Origin: Arthrobacter sp. StoSoilB20
GTDB taxonomy: Bacteria > Actinomycetota > Actinomycetes > Actinomycetales > Micrococcaceae
Assembly: GCF_019977295.1 (NCBI RefSeq)
Contig: NZ_AP024651.1
Location: 1,178,001 to 1,242,000 of the forward strand
Length of the DNA: 64,000 nt
Direction of reading: 5' to 3'
Below are positions 23,980 through 33,058 of the stretch, piece after piece. Position numbers and translations under genes: made by a program. The first letter of the stretch is position 1; every line of letters begins with the position of its first letter. The notes under the pieces are model-generated. The model saw only the letters and a program-made list of their open reading frames with translations. It searched no databases and was not told where the DNA came from.

Positions 23980-26214
23980 ATGGTGATTCCCTCCGTAGAA
24001 CCTGCCATTGACCGCGCCCCCGGAGTTTCCAAGGAGATCGAGGACGCGGCCTGGTATGTGCTCGGTCCGGCGCTGCAGGGGAGACCTTCGGCGCTGGACG
24101 GACAGACGCTGACGTGGACCGCGGACGCCGCCGGTGAGCTCCTGGAACGGCTGGAACGCGGCGTCGAGGACTCCAAAGCCCCCATGATGACCAACCTGCG
24201 GCAGAACCTGGAAGGCGCGTCGCGTGAGGCCAAGCTGCTCGCGGTGGAATTGTTGTTCCTGCAATCGCTGCCGCTGGCGCATGAGGTCAAGTCCCTCAGG
24301 GTAAAGCGTGCCCGTGTTGCCGAGGCCGCATCCTGGGTTGAGCCGGCCATAGAGCTGCCGGAGGCCCTTTACGAGGGCATGACGGACCATGGCGTCATCC
24401 GGGACCGTACCGCTGAGTTCAACTGGACCATCTGGGACCACTTGAAGTGGCTGTGCCGCTTCGTGGCCCACGTGGACAGCCAGAGCACGGCCACCATCAC
24501 TGAAGCCCTGGAAGACCCGCTGAAGTTCCACGAACTCGCGGCCGCTACACCTGATGACCAGCCCGCCCTGCGTCGCAGCATCGAATACCTGGTGTGGCCC
24601 AGCTACTTTGAGCCCGTGGTGGCCGACGTGGAGCGCCAGGAGATCCGGGACGCCTTTGCTTCACTGGTGGGCGGGGCCAAGGGCGATTCGGATGAGGACA
24701 TCACCGCGGACATCCACCGCATCCGCCTGCACCTCGATGAGCAGGCAGGCCAACGCATCGACTGGTACGCGCGCCAGCTGGTGAGCCAATGGCGCAAAGT
24801 AGGGGATCCCGGGCGCCGCTCCTGGCTCCTGCGCACCCATCATGACAACGCGGACCTCCTGGCCGCCTGGGTCGCCGAGGAAAAAGCCACCCTGGACGTG
24901 GAGCACCTGCGCGCCCTGACCGCAGGCGTCACGGCGGGCGTGGTCCAGCACGCCGTGGACGAGGATTACAAGCACCTGGGATACGTCGAACGCGAGGACA
25001 CGAAGACGGCTGTCTTCGCTTTCCTCACGGTCATGAAACCGGGCGATCTCACCCTGTACCAGCACGCCGGCCGGGTTCGCGTGGGCGTGGTCCTGGGCGA
25101 GCCCGAACACCACGAGGACAACCGCCGCATCCGCCGCAAGGTCCGGTGGTTCGATGACAGCTACGCCATCCCTGAGCTTCCCCGTCATGCCCAGCGTCAA
25201 CTGTCCACCCCGGGGATCCTGGTGGACGTCACCAGGGTCATCCAGGCGCTGCAGGAACTGCTCCCGGTGGAAGCCGAAACCGACGGCGAGGACGAAGCGC
25301 CGCCCACCGCCGTCGTCGAGGTTGTCCAGCAGGGCTTCCGGCCGCTGACCGAGGAGTTCGCGGCGTCCCTGCACATGGACTTGGAACCGTTGAAGGAAAT
25401 CTCGGAACTGCTCGAAGAGAACCGGCAGCTGGTCCTCTACGGTCCGCCGGGCACCGGCAAGACCTACCTGGCCAAGCACCTGGCAGCCGAGCTCGCCGGT
25501 GATCACACCGATGAACGGGTGAAACTGGTCCAGTTCCACCCCTCGTACGCCTACGAGGACTTCTTTGAGGGCTACCGCCCGGACAAAACCGACGACGGCC
25601 AGGTTTCCTTCAAGCTGGTCGCCGGACCTCTGCGCCGGCTCGCCGAGGAAGCTGCCAAAACGGAGAACGCGCACAAACCGTACTTCCTCATCATTGATGA
25701 AATGAACCGTGCCAACCTGGCCAAGGTGTTCGGAGAGCTGTACTTCCTGCTCGAGTACCGGGATGACCGGATCTACCTGCAGTACAGCCCCAACGAGCCC
25801 TTCAGCTTGCCGGACAACCTCTACATCATCGGCACCATGAACACGGCGGACCGTTCCATCGCCATGATGGACGCGGCAATCCGGCGCCGGTTCGCATTCA
25901 TTGAGCTCCATCCCAAGGAAGAGCCAATCCGCGGCACCCTGCGTCGGTTCCTGGCGGCACGGGGTCTGGACACACTCAACGCGGACCTGCTGGATGCGCT
26001 CAATGATGCGATTGATGACTGGGACCGGGACCTGATGATCGGGCCCTCCTACTTCATGAAGAACGCTGCCCAAAACCCTGCGGGTCTCCGCCGGATCTGG
26101 AAGTACGAGCTCATGCCGCTGCTGGAAGAGCACTATCACGGGCAACTGAACCGGGCCCAGCTGGAGGAACGCTTCGGGCTGGACCAGTTGCTGGGACGTC
26201 TTGCAGCCCGCTAA
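23980..26214 (+). CDS. mcrB: McrB-type AAA+ GTPase of a modification-dependent restriction system
   Basis: The 744-residue protein has a C-terminal McrB motor: Walker A YGPPGTGKT (about 487-495), FHPSYAYEDFFEGYRP, Walker B YFLIIDEMNRANL and the McrB signature GTMNTADRSI. The N-terminal half (about 1-430) differs from E. coli McrB and contains a segment (VFAFLTVMKPGDLTLYQHAGRVRVGVVLGE, in parts) that looks like a PUA/EVE-type reader of modified bases; this is inference. The motor would translocate DNA using GTP and activate the McrC nuclease encoded next. The mcrC start overlaps this gene's end. Confidence 0.9.
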   Translation: MVIPSVEPAIDRAPGVSKEIEDAAWYVLGPALQGRPSALDGQTLTWTADAAGELLERLERGVEDSKAPMMTNLRQNLEGASREAKLLAVELLFLQSLPLAHEVKSLRVKRARVAEAASWVEPAIELPEALYEGMTDHGVIRDRTAEFNWTIWDHLKWLCRFVAHVDSQSTATITEALEDPLKFHELAAATPDDQPALRRSIEYLVWPSYFEPVVADVERQEIRDAFASLVGGAKGDSDEDITADIHRIRLHLDEQAGQRIDWYARQLVSQWRKVGDPGRRSWLLRTHHDNADLLAAWVAEEKATLDVEHLRALTAGVTAGVVQHAVDEDYKHLGYVEREDTKTAVFAFLTVMKPGDLTLYQHAGRVRVGVVLGEPEHHEDNRRIRRKVRWFDDSYAIPELPRHAQRQLSTPGILVDVTRVIQALQELLPVEAETDGEDEAPPTAVVEVVQQGFRPLTEEFAASLHMDLEPLKEISELLEENRQLVLYGPPGTGKTYLAKHLAAELAGDHTDERVKLVQFHPSYAYEDFFEGYRPDKTDDGQVSFKLVAGPLRRLAEEAAKTENAHKPYFLIIDEMNRANLAKVFGELYFLLEYRDDRIYLQYSPNEPFSLPDNLYIIGTMNTADRSIAMMDAAIRRRFAFIELHPKEEPIRGTLRRFLAARGLDTLNADLLDALNDAIDDWDRDLMIGPSYFMKNAAQNPAGLRRIWKYELMPLLEEHYHGQLNRAQLEERFGLDQLLGRLAAR

Positions 26215-27496
26215 GGCCATCCCGCCAAGGCCGGGCCGGGCGCCTGCCTCAGCGGCAAAGGCCCCAACAGGTCCCCGGCACATCGTCATGGACGAGCTCT
26301 CCGGCGGCGTGGTGGACAAACTCGACCCGGGATCCGCAGCGTTCATCAATACCAGCGGACTGGCCAAGGCCTCTCCCATGGGCCTGGGCCTCTACCGGAT
26401 TGAACCGCTGGGCAAGGTGGGCTCGGTCCGCACGTCCACGGTGCAGCTGGAAGTCCGGCCCAAGGACCGCCTTGGCTTGAGCCGTTTGCTTTTCCTGCTC
26501 AGCTACGCCGGCGAACAGGGGTTTCGGGACCATTCCGTGGAGGCTGTGGAGCACCCGGACCTCTGGAGTGCGCTGGCCGAATCGCTGGCACAGTTGGCGG
26601 ACCGGGCCCTCAACCGCGGAGTCCTGCAGGGGTACCTGACCGTTGAGGAGTCGCTGCGGACCGTCAAAGGCCGGATCAGGATCTCGGACCAGATCTCCCG
26701 GCGTCCCGGAATGATGGTGCCGTTGGAGGTTGCCTACGACGAATTCACCGAAGACATTGCTGAGAACCGGATCCTGCGTGCCGCACTGGAGCGGATGGGC
26801 AAGGTCCCCGGAGTCAGGCCCGATGTCCTGAGCCGCCTGCGGCAGCTCAAGGGAAAACTCGACGCCGTGACCCGGCTTCAGCCCGGGGCGCCGCTGCCGC
26901 AGTGGCGGGCCAGCCGGATGAACCTGCGCTACCACCCCGTGTTGAGGTTGTCCGAAGTGATCCTGCGCAATGCCTCCGCTGAAGCCGGCGAGGGCAAACA
27001 GCAAACAGCATCCTTTGTGGTGGACATGGCCCGGGTGTTCGAGGAATTCGTGGGAACTGCGCTGCGGGGGGCCATGAGCGCCCATCCGGGGGAGATGCGC
27101 CTTCAGTACGGTGCGTTGCTCAACGAGGCCGTGCACGACTCTGACCGTCTCACCGTGCGTCCGGACGCTGTCCATTTCCTGGGTGGACGCCCCGTGGTGG
27201 TGTACGACTCCAAGTACAAAGCTGCCTCCGACGCCGGTGCCTCGCTTAGTGCCGACCATTACCAGTTGCTGGCATACTGCACGGCGCTCCGGGTGCCTAC
27301 GGCGTGGCTGGTCTACGCCGGCCGGGGGGACGTGAAATTGCGGCGCATCCTGAACACGGACATCGACATTGTGGAGTATCCACTGGACTTGTCACTGCCG
27401 CCGTCGGAAATCCTTGCAGCGGTGGCTGACCTCGCTGAGCAGTCCTGGGGTGAAGTAGTACGCCAGGCTGTGGCGGGTCGATCGGCGTCGGACTAG
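26201..27496 (+). CDS. mcrC: McrC-type nuclease subunit
   Basis: The 431-residue partner of McrB has the McrC N-terminal region (STVQLEVRPKDRLGLSRLLFLLSYAG) and the helical ENRILRAALERM block. A C-terminal PD-(D/E)xK nuclease core follows, with RPDAVHF and VVYDSKYKAA giving the Asp and Asp-x-Lys residues. A TTG start at 26201 overlaps mcrB by 14 bp; ATG 26288 is an alternative that drops a Pro/Ala-rich stretch without obvious domain content. With McrB it would cut DNA carrying modified cytosines, a defence against phage or methylated plasmids. Confidence 0.9.
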   Translation: MQPAKAIPPRPGRAPASAAKAPTGPRHIVMDELSGGVVDKLDPGSAAFINTSGLAKASPMGLGLYRIEPLGKVGSVRTSTVQLEVRPKDRLGLSRLLFLLSYAGEQGFRDHSVEAVEHPDLWSALAESLAQLADRALNRGVLQGYLTVEESLRTVKGRIRISDQISRRPGMMVPLEVAYDEFTEDIAENRILRAALERMGKVPGVRPDVLSRLRQLKGKLDAVTRLQPGAPLPQWRASRMNLRYHPVLRLSEVILRNASAEAGEGKQQTASFVVDMARVFEEFVGTALRGAMSAHPGEMRLQYGALLNEAVHDSDRLTVRPDAVHFLGGRPVVVYDSKYKAASDAGASLSADHYQLLAYCTALRVPTAWLVYAGRGDVKLRRILNTDIDIVEYPLDLSLPPSEILAAVADLAEQSWGEVVRQAVAGRSASD

Positions 27497-27534
27497 CCTG
27501 AAAGTACAACGGATTCGGAGCTAAAGGAGGCATG

Positions 27535-27771
27535 ATGGCGGGCAAGAAATCATGGCGCGGGATGAGCAAGGGACAACGCATCTCATTGGTGGTCAGCGGG
27601 GCCCTGAACCTGGCATTGCTGGTGGCGGCGCAGCGCAGCATCGCCAAGACGCCCGATTCGATGATCAGGGGCAAGAAGGTGCTCTGGCGCGCAGTGTCCT
27701 TCGTCAACTTCTTCGGACCGGTCAGCTACTTCCTGTTCGGAAAGCGTCGCGAGGCGGCCTTGAAGAGCTAG
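27535..27771 (+). CDS. Small membrane protein with PLDc_N-like region
   Basis: This protein of about 78 residues has two hydrophobic segments. It ends with the pattern RGKKVLWRAVSFVNFFGPVSYFLFGKR, read in two halves, which resembles the N-terminal membrane domain of cardiolipin synthases (PLDc_N). No catalytic HKD domain is present. An AGGAGG lies at 27525-27530, so ATG 27535 (4-nt spacing) is preferred over the ATG at 27532. It follows mcrC by about 40 bp and could be cotranscribed, but a functional link is not evident. Confidence 0.7.
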   Translation: MAGKKSWRGMSKGQRISLVVSGALNLALLVAAQRSIAKTPDSMIRGKKVLWRAVSFVNFFGPVSYFLFGKRREAALKS

Positions 27772-27777
27772 GGAGAA

Positions 27778-29448
27778 CTACGACGGCATTTTCACCGTAA
27801 AGGTGGTTCCCCTGCCCGGCTCGCTGGTCAGGGTGATGGTGCCGCCGTGTGCCTCCACAATCGCCTTGCTGATGGGCAGCCCCAGGCCGACGCCAGGGAT
27901 GGCACTCTTGCGTACAGCACCGGCACGGAAGAACTTGGTGAAGGCCTCGGCCTGCTCCTCTTCGGTCATGCCCATACCGGTGTCCGTGACTCGGCAGAAC
28001 ACAAACTCTTCATCCTCCCAGGCCGCTACTTCCACATCGCCGCCGTCGGGGGAGTACTTGATCGCGTTGGACACCAGGTTGTCCAGCACCTGCGCGATGC
28101 GGGATGAATCGACACGGGCTTCCAAGGCCTCGGGGATGTTCATGGACAGCCGGATACCGGCCTTCGCTGCGCGTGGTTCAGCGGAGTTGACGCTGCCACG
28201 GACCAATTCGGCGATGTCCACCGCGTGGGGCTGGATGACGATGTGCCCGGAGCGTACTGCCAGGAGGTCCGAGACCAGGGTCAGAAGGCGCTCGGCGTTC
28301 CGCCGGACGATGTCCAGTTGCTTCCGGGCGCGGGCGTCAAGGGCATCGGGATCGTCCATGATCAGCTCCACATAGCCCAGGATGGACGTCAACGGCGTGC
28401 GGAACTCGTGGGACACATTGGCAACAAAATCGTCTTTGGCTGCCAAGGCGTTCACCAGTTCGGTGACGTCGCTGAAGACCACAACGGAGCCGGCGAACTT
28501 ACCGTCGTCGTCCACCATGGGGCGGGCGCTTGCGGTAAAGGCGCGTTGGTCCGGCCCGGACCCCAACCACACCAGTTGATCCGTGAACCGTTCGCCCAGT
28601 ACGGCGCGCCGCACGGGCCGGCGGTCCGCGTCCAGCGGCGTGGTCCTGTCAATATCGAAAATCAGCAACTGGGACTCGTTGGGGTCATCGTTATCCCGGG
28701 GGGTGGCCAGGATGTGCGTTTGGCGTTGGCGGCGGTTCATGAGGATGTCATGGCCCTCGCCATCCACAGCCACCACACCCAGGGGCAGCGCCTCCATCAC
28801 GGTGTTGAGGAGCCGTTCCTGCTTGGTGCTGACATCCAGGGCGTCCTTGAGCGCCTGGTCCTTTTCCTCCAACGCCCGTTGCTGGCGGACCATGCTCAGG
28901 GTCAGGACGCTGACCGAGATCCCGATGCCGAGCATGAGGATGGGGAACAGCAGGGGTTTGGTGAGGTCCTGCTCGGTCAAGGTGCCACGAACGAACAGGG
29001 GAACCCACACGATGCCCAAGGGTCCGAGGAAGGACATGGAAATGGCCAGCTTGGGATATAGGCCCGAGGCACACAGCCAAATGACCGGCAGCACCACCAA
29101 AACGCTGAGGCCTGTGATGGACTCCACGGCGCCTTCGCGGGCGAAACCGATGGACACCATGTCCAGGATGGGGATGCTGAGGAAACTGGCAAAGGGCAAC
29201 CGGTGCCACGGCACCATGACGCACAAAGCCAAGAGCAGTGCCTGGCTCAGCAGGAATATCAGAAAGAGCGGATTTTCCAGTGTGGCCGGGAAATACAGCC
29301 AGACCAGGATGGCAGAAATGCAAACACATACCGACAACGGCAGTTGGCTGAGGACAACCCGCATTCTCAGGGTATGTTCGTGGAAAGAGCGCTGAAAGAA
29401 CAAGAGTTTCTTCTTTTCACCGATATCCCACGTCGAAGGGTGGGTCAT
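27778..29448 (-). CDS. Membrane PAS-domain sensor histidine kinase
   Basis: The 556-residue kinase has about six membrane segments (about 30-190), a coiled linker and a PAS domain (about 212-330). The HisKA dimerisation helix has His347 in VSHEFRTPLTSILGY, and the HATPase_c domain shows the N box (NLVSNAIKYS), G1 (DTGMGM) and G2 (GVGLGLPISK). It autophosphorylates His347 and would pass phosphate to the divergently encoded OmpR-type regulator. The signal is unknown; the multi-helix sensor suggests a membrane or small-molecule cue. It converges with the small PLDc_N-like gene, 6 bp apart. Confidence 0.93.
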   Translation of the reverse strand: MTHPSTWDIGEKKKLLFFQRSFHEHTLRMRVVLSQLPLSVCVCISAILVWLYFPATLENPLFLIFLLSQALLLALCVMVPWHRLPFASFLSIPILDMVSIGFAREGAVESITGLSVLVVLPVIWLCASGLYPKLAISMSFLGPLGIVWVPLFVRGTLTEQDLTKPLLFPILMLGIGISVSVLTLSMVRQQRALEEKDQALKDALDVSTKQERLLNTVMEALPLGVVAVDGEGHDILMNRRQRQTHILATPRDNDDPNESQLLIFDIDRTTPLDADRRPVRRAVLGERFTDQLVWLGSGPDQRAFTASARPMVDDDGKFAGSVVVFSDVTELVNALAAKDDFVANVSHEFRTPLTSILGYVELIMDDPDALDARARKQLDIVRRNAERLLTLVSDLLAVRSGHIVIQPHAVDIAELVRGSVNSAEPRAAKAGIRLSMNIPEALEARVDSSRIAQVLDNLVSNAIKYSPDGGDVEVAAWEDEEFVFCRVTDTGMGMTEEEQAEAFTKFFRAGAVRKSAIPGVGLGLPISKAIVEAHGGTITLTSEPGRGTTFTVKMPS

Positions 29449-29547
29449 GGCACATCCACCACGGATGCAGAAGAAAGTCGGTTCATGAGATCAGCCTAAC
29501 CATAATGGATATACTTCTGAGGTTATCGAAGGGGCTGAGGGGCAGCG

Positions 29548-30291
29548 ATGAGTGAAGTACGTGTGGGGCTGGTCATTGAAGATGACCAGGATATCCGTGA
29601 ACTGGTAAGGGTTGTCCTATCCCAGGCAGGGTTCGATGTGCACACTGCGTCCACCGGTTCTGCTGGTGTGACGTCGGCACGGGAACTGAATCCGGATGTC
29701 ATCACGTTGGACCTCGGACTCCCGGACATTGATGGCTTTGAGGTCGCCCGCCAAATCCGCAAGTCCTCGGATGCCTACATCATCATGCTCACTGCCCGCG
29801 CCGAGGAACTTGACACCCTCATGGGGTTGGAGGCCGGTGGCGACGATTACCTCACCAAGCCGTTCCGGCCCCGGGAACTGCGCGCCCGTGTCGAGGCCAT
29901 GATGCGAAGGCCCCGCGCGTCGTCGGACTCCAAGAACGTCGCTGAACAAGTGGATCCCGAGGTGAGCCACAACGGCTTGGCCGTTTCCGCGGGCTCACGC
30001 ACAGCCGTCCTGAACGGCCAGGAGCTGAAGCTCACACGGACCGAGTTCGACCTCCTGCTCGCCCTGCTGGAAACCGGACGGATTGTCCGGACCAAGGCGG
30101 ACCTGGCGCGTCGCCTCCGTAACGAACCGTACGACGTCGGAAGTTACGTCAGCGACGCAGACGAACGGGCCGTCGAGGTCCATATGGGAAACCTGCGCAA
30201 AAAACTCGGCGACAGCATTCAGGCGCCCCGCTGGCTGGAGACGGTGCGAGGAGTCGGATACCGGCTGGCGCCTGCCTCCAGCAATAATTAA
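29548..30291 (+). CDS. OmpR/PhoB-family response regulator
   Basis: The 247-residue regulator has a receiver domain (about 5-120) with the acidic pair EDD, phospho-accepting Asp55 (ITLDLGLPD), Thr82 and Lys104 (TKPF). A winged-helix DNA-binding domain occupies about 145-243 (LTRTEFDLLLALLE, VRGVGYRLAP). It is divergent from the histidine kinase with a 99-bp shared promoter region, the usual cognate-pair arrangement. A strong terminator follows. Confidence 0.94.
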   Translation: MSEVRVGLVIEDDQDIRELVRVVLSQAGFDVHTASTGSAGVTSARELNPDVITLDLGLPDIDGFEVARQIRKSSDAYIIMLTARAEELDTLMGLEAGGDDYLTKPFRPRELRARVEAMMRRPRASSDSKNVAEQVDPEVSHNGLAVSAGSRTAVLNGQELKLTRTEFDLLLALLETGRIVRTKADLARRLRNEPYDVGSYVSDADERAVEVHMGNLRKKLGDSIQAPRWLETVRGVGYRLAPASSNN

Positions 30292-30306
30292 AAGACCCAA
30301 GCAGTT

Positions 30307-30355
30307 AGCAGTTCAGGCCGTTCAGAGTGCTCAGAACGGCCTGAACTGCTTTCTA
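30307..30355. terminator. Terminator between the response regulator and the Hpt-like gene
   Basis: A perfect 17-bp stem (AGCAGTTCAGGCCGTTC and its complement) with a 10-nt loop is followed by TTTCT. It lies between convergent genes and can serve both. Confidence 0.85.
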
Positions 30356-30378
30356 CCGGGGCTAACGGACGCGCAGGG

Positions 30379-30756
30379 TTACCGTGGTGCTGTGAGCTCG
30401 CGGATGGTCCCGTGCACGTAATTGTCGATCTCCTGGAGCTGTACCGCGAGTTCGTCCAAATGATCCCCGTTGGGCAGCAACCTGATGCTGATCTCCAACT
30501 CAGCGGCCAGGCGTTCCATGCAGATGGCGCCCACCATGTGGCTTGAGGTCTTCAGGCTGAGGACGGCGTCCATGGCGTCTTCAATGTCCAGGTTTTCCGA
30601 GGCAATGTGAAGGCGGTCCACGCGCCACGGCAGGAGCCCCACATAATTGCGGACGAACGTGGTGATGATGGCTTGGTCTCCGCCAAGCTCGGCCTGGAGT
30701 TCGGTGAGAACGGTGCGATCCACCAGGGAATCAGTGCACTCGTCGTACTCAGACAC
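30379..30756 (-). CDS. Hpt-like four-helix protein lacking the phospho-accepting His
   Basis: From GTG 30756, which follows GGAGGAG at 5-nt spacing, the product has 125 residues; an upstream ATG would add 11 residues. The helical pattern matches Hpt domains: DRTVLTELQAELGGDQAIITTFVRNYVGLLP, then the motif region VLSLKTSSHMVGA. The canonical active-site motif is H-x-L-K-x-S/G, and here Leu occupies the His position (LSLKTSS). A His two residues after the SS does not align with the active site. It lies next to a histidine kinase and response regulator, so a non-catalytic regulatory role is possible. Confidence 0.75.
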   Translation of the reverse strand: MSEYDECTDSLVDRTVLTELQAELGGDQAIITTFVRNYVGLLPWRVDRLHIASENLDIEDAMDAVLSLKTSSHMVGAICMERLAAELEISIRLLPNGDHLDELAVQLQEIDNYVHGTIRELTAPR

Positions 30757-30959
30757 CAGACTCCTCCCGCCTCCAAACAATAGATTCACGATTCAACAGT
30801 AGGACCCCGCGAACCGGCAGGACGTCACAAAACGAAAGCTTGATCCAATCTTGAGCGGACTCAGAGGGAGTCTTGATTGCCGGCCCCCAGAGTAGGACAA
30901 GCAAAGGCAAGATCGTGGATCCGGGGGATTCCAGGCTTGTATCAAGGAACGGGAAAAGC

Positions 30960-31142
30960 ATGAACAGCAGCGCACGTCCATCACCAGGACTGATGGTCAT
31001 CATCGTCTTTTGCATGACCGTCCTCCTTGGCATAGGCGGGACTGCTGCCTATGCGCTTTGGGAGCAGGGCACGCACCCCTCGGGGGGAAATCAGTCCGTC
31101 AACTCTGCCCCGTCAGTTACCTCGGCGCCTTCGGGCCGCTGA
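30960..31142 (+). CDS. Predicted small single-pass membrane protein
   Basis: The 60-residue frame from ATG 30960 encodes a short polar N-terminus (MNSSARPSPG), one hydrophobic helix (about 11-33) and a Ser/Pro/Thr-rich exposed C-terminus. AAGGAACGGGAAAAGC precedes the ATG. The 3' end overlaps the end of the convergent vsr gene by 52 bp. No homologue is recognised and it may be spurious, but the membrane helix and ribosome-binding sequence support a real gene. Confidence 0.45.
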   Translation: MNSSARPSPGLMVIIVFCMTVLLGIGGTAAYALWEQGTHPSGGNQSVNSAPSVTSAPSGR

Positions 31143-31618
31143 CGCCTTCCGGCCGGCTTCGGGCTACTAACGTCTTCCGGCGACTGCCGGCGCCCCAAAA
31201 ACCTTGTGAGCCTCTCTTCCAGCACTGACCGGTCCTTCAATTCGCATTCCCACACCGTCAGTACCTCCCAGCCGTCCGTGGCGAGTTGCTCACGTTGCAG
31301 GGCGTCGCGCTGACGGGTACGGCTGCGCTTTGCTTCCCAGAACTCCGCATTTGCCGCAGGAGCGTGCTGACCGACCCGGCAGTCATGAAAATGCCAGAAA
31401 CAGCCGTTGACGAAAATGACTTTCCGGCGTCCTGCAAACACCAGGTCCGGCCGGCCCGGCAGCTTCGTTGAGCCAGCTTGACCGTGCAGCCGATACCTGT
31501 ATCCCTTGGCGTGCAGGAGCTTGCGGACCAGCAACTCAGGCTTGGTGTTCTTGCCGCGGATCTTGGACATATTGCGGCTGCGTTGCTCCGGCGTCAGGAG
31601 GTCCCGGCTCTGGCCCAT
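31091..31618 (-). CDS. vsr: Very short patch repair (Vsr) endonuclease
   Basis: The 175-residue protein matches Vsr nucleases: RSRNMSKIRGKNTKPELLVR, then the catalytic region GRPDLVF (Asp58) and NGCFWHFHDC (His76), equivalent to Asp51 and His69 of the E. coli enzyme. Vsr nicks next to T:G mismatches produced by deamination of 5-methylcytosine. A Ser/Pro/Arg-rich tail extends beyond the family core. No cytosine methyltransferase gene, the usual neighbour, is visible in the window; McrBC lies about 4 kb away. Confidence 0.92.
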   Translation of the reverse strand: MGQSRDLLTPEQRSRNMSKIRGKNTKPELLVRKLLHAKGYRYRLHGQAGSTKLPGRPDLVFAGRRKVIFVNGCFWHFHDCRVGQHAPAANAEFWEAKRSRTRQRDALQREQLATDGWEVLTVWECELKDRSVLEERLTRFLGRRQSPEDVSSPKPAGRRQRPEGAEVTDGAELTD

Positions 31619-31639
31619 GGGTCCAGCCTACCCAGGAGC

Positions 31640-31858
31640 TCAGGACGTCAGCCTGCCGTGCCGGGAGCATTCCGCGGTCCAGCCCAGAGGTGTGACCTGG
31701 ACTTTCATGCGGCGGCGGCACTCCGGGCAAAAGCGGGGCGGCTCCATCGCCAGCCGCTGGTGGCAGCTTCGGTGGGCGTCCGACGTCGAACCGTCACTTG
31801 CGTCGTCGGCCACACCGCCGCAGTGCCCACAGAAGGGCGGGATCTGGGCGGTGGTCAC
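31640..31858 (-). CDS. bsaP: Biotin synthase auxiliary protein
   Basis: This 72-residue Cys-rich protein has the pattern [30 protein letters not shown] and AECSRHG found in actinobacterial BsaP (Rv1590-like). In mycobacteria BsaP is needed for biotin synthase activity, probably by protecting or rebuilding its iron-sulfur cluster. The start overlaps the end of bioB by 4 bp (ATGA), which fits co-translation with its partner. Confidence 0.85.
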   Translation of the reverse strand: MTTAQIPPFCGHCGGVADDASDGSTSDAHRSCHQRLAMEPPRFCPECRRRMKVQVTPLGWTAECSRHGRLTS

Positions 31859-32889
31859 AGGGACTTCTGGAATTCCTTGATGGGCATATTGAGCTCCACC
31901 AACAGGTTCAGGTCCGCGTTTGCCGGCCGGCCCAGCGTGGTGAGGTAGTTGCCCACGATGACCGCGTTGATTCCGCCGAGCAGGCCATCGCGCGTGCCGA
32001 GATCGCCCAGGGTCAGCTCGCGTCCACCGGCGTAGCGCAGCACAGTGCGGGGCATGGCGAGCCGGAACGCCGCGATGGCGCGGAGTGCATCCTTGCCGTC
32101 CATGATGCCCTGGTTTTCCAGAGGCGTGCCGGGGCGTGGGTTGAGGAAATTCAGTGGGACCTCATGGGGTTCAAGGGCGGCGAGTTGGGCAGCAAGTTCC
32201 GCCCGTTGCGCCAAGGACTCACCCATGCCAATCAGGGCGCCGCAGCACAATTCCATTCCGGCGGCCTTCACCATGGCGCAGGTTTCCAACCGTTCCTCGT
32301 AGCTGTGGGTGGTGACCACCTCCGGGAAGTAGCTGCGGGCGGTTTCCAGGTTGTGGTTGTAGCGGTGGACGCCCCACCCGGCCAACTGGTCCACCTGACG
32401 TTGCGTCAGCATTCCCAGGGAACACGCGATGTTGATATCCACTTCTTCCTTGATGCGGTCAATCGCGAACTTGATCTGGTTCATGAGCTTGATATCGGGA
32501 CCCCGGACAGCTGCGACGATGCAGAATTCCGTGGCCCCCGTGGCCGCGGTTTCCTTGGCGGCTTTGACCAGCTCCGGGATGTCCAGCCATACGCCCCGGA
32601 CGGGAGAATCGAACAGGCCCGATTGGCTGCAGAAATGGCAGTCCTCCGGGCAGCCCCCGGTCTTGATGGAGATGATGCCTTCCACCTCCACGTCCTCGCC
32701 GCAATGCTTGAGGCGAACCTCGTGGGCGAGCTGGAGGGCGGCGGGGATGGCGTCATCGGGAAGCTCCAGGATGTCGATCAGCTGGGCCTCGTTCAGGCCT
32801 GCTCCGCGTTCGAGGACCTGCTCCCGGGCGGTGTCCAAAATGGCGTAGGTGCTGGTTTCAGGGGCTTCATATGTTCCTTGGCTGGTCAT
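31855..32889 (-). CDS. bioB: Biotin synthase
   Basis: The 344-residue radical SAM enzyme has the [4Fe-4S] motif CPEDCHFC (Cys80, Cys84, Cys87) and other BioB signatures ([28 protein letters not shown]). It inserts sulfur into dethiobiotin to make biotin. The gene overlaps bsaP downstream. No other bio genes are in the window, so the remaining steps are encoded elsewhere or the cell takes up precursors. Confidence 0.96.
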   Translation of the reverse strand: MTSQGTYEAPETSTYAILDTAREQVLERGAGLNEAQLIDILELPDDAIPAALQLAHEVRLKHCGEDVEVEGIISIKTGGCPEDCHFCSQSGLFDSPVRGVWLDIPELVKAAKETAATGATEFCIVAAVRGPDIKLMNQIKFAIDRIKEEVDINIACSLGMLTQRQVDQLAGWGVHRYNHNLETARSYFPEVVTTHSYEERLETCAMVKAAGMELCCGALIGMGESLAQRAELAAQLAALEPHEVPLNFLNPRPGTPLENQGIMDGKDALRAIAAFRLAMPRTVLRYAGGRELTLGDLGTRDGLLGGINAVIVGNYLTTLGRPANADLNLLVELNMPIKEFQKSL

Positions 32890-33058
32890 GTCCTTGACGG
32901 TATCGGCGCTGGTGGGCGGCGGTTTTGTGGGGTCCGGACAAACGTGGATGGTTGGTTTTGGCAGAAGTTACAACCGTGAAACATGGACGTGACTGAATTG
33001 ACGCGCTGCGTGACTAGCGTCGTGGGCGAGGCATGGACCACGACGAAAGCGACCACGA

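Noticed and set aside
24661-26379. 572-codon minus-strand open frame opposite mcrB
   Set aside because: It is antisense to clear McrB motifs and has unlikely His/Gln-rich composition.
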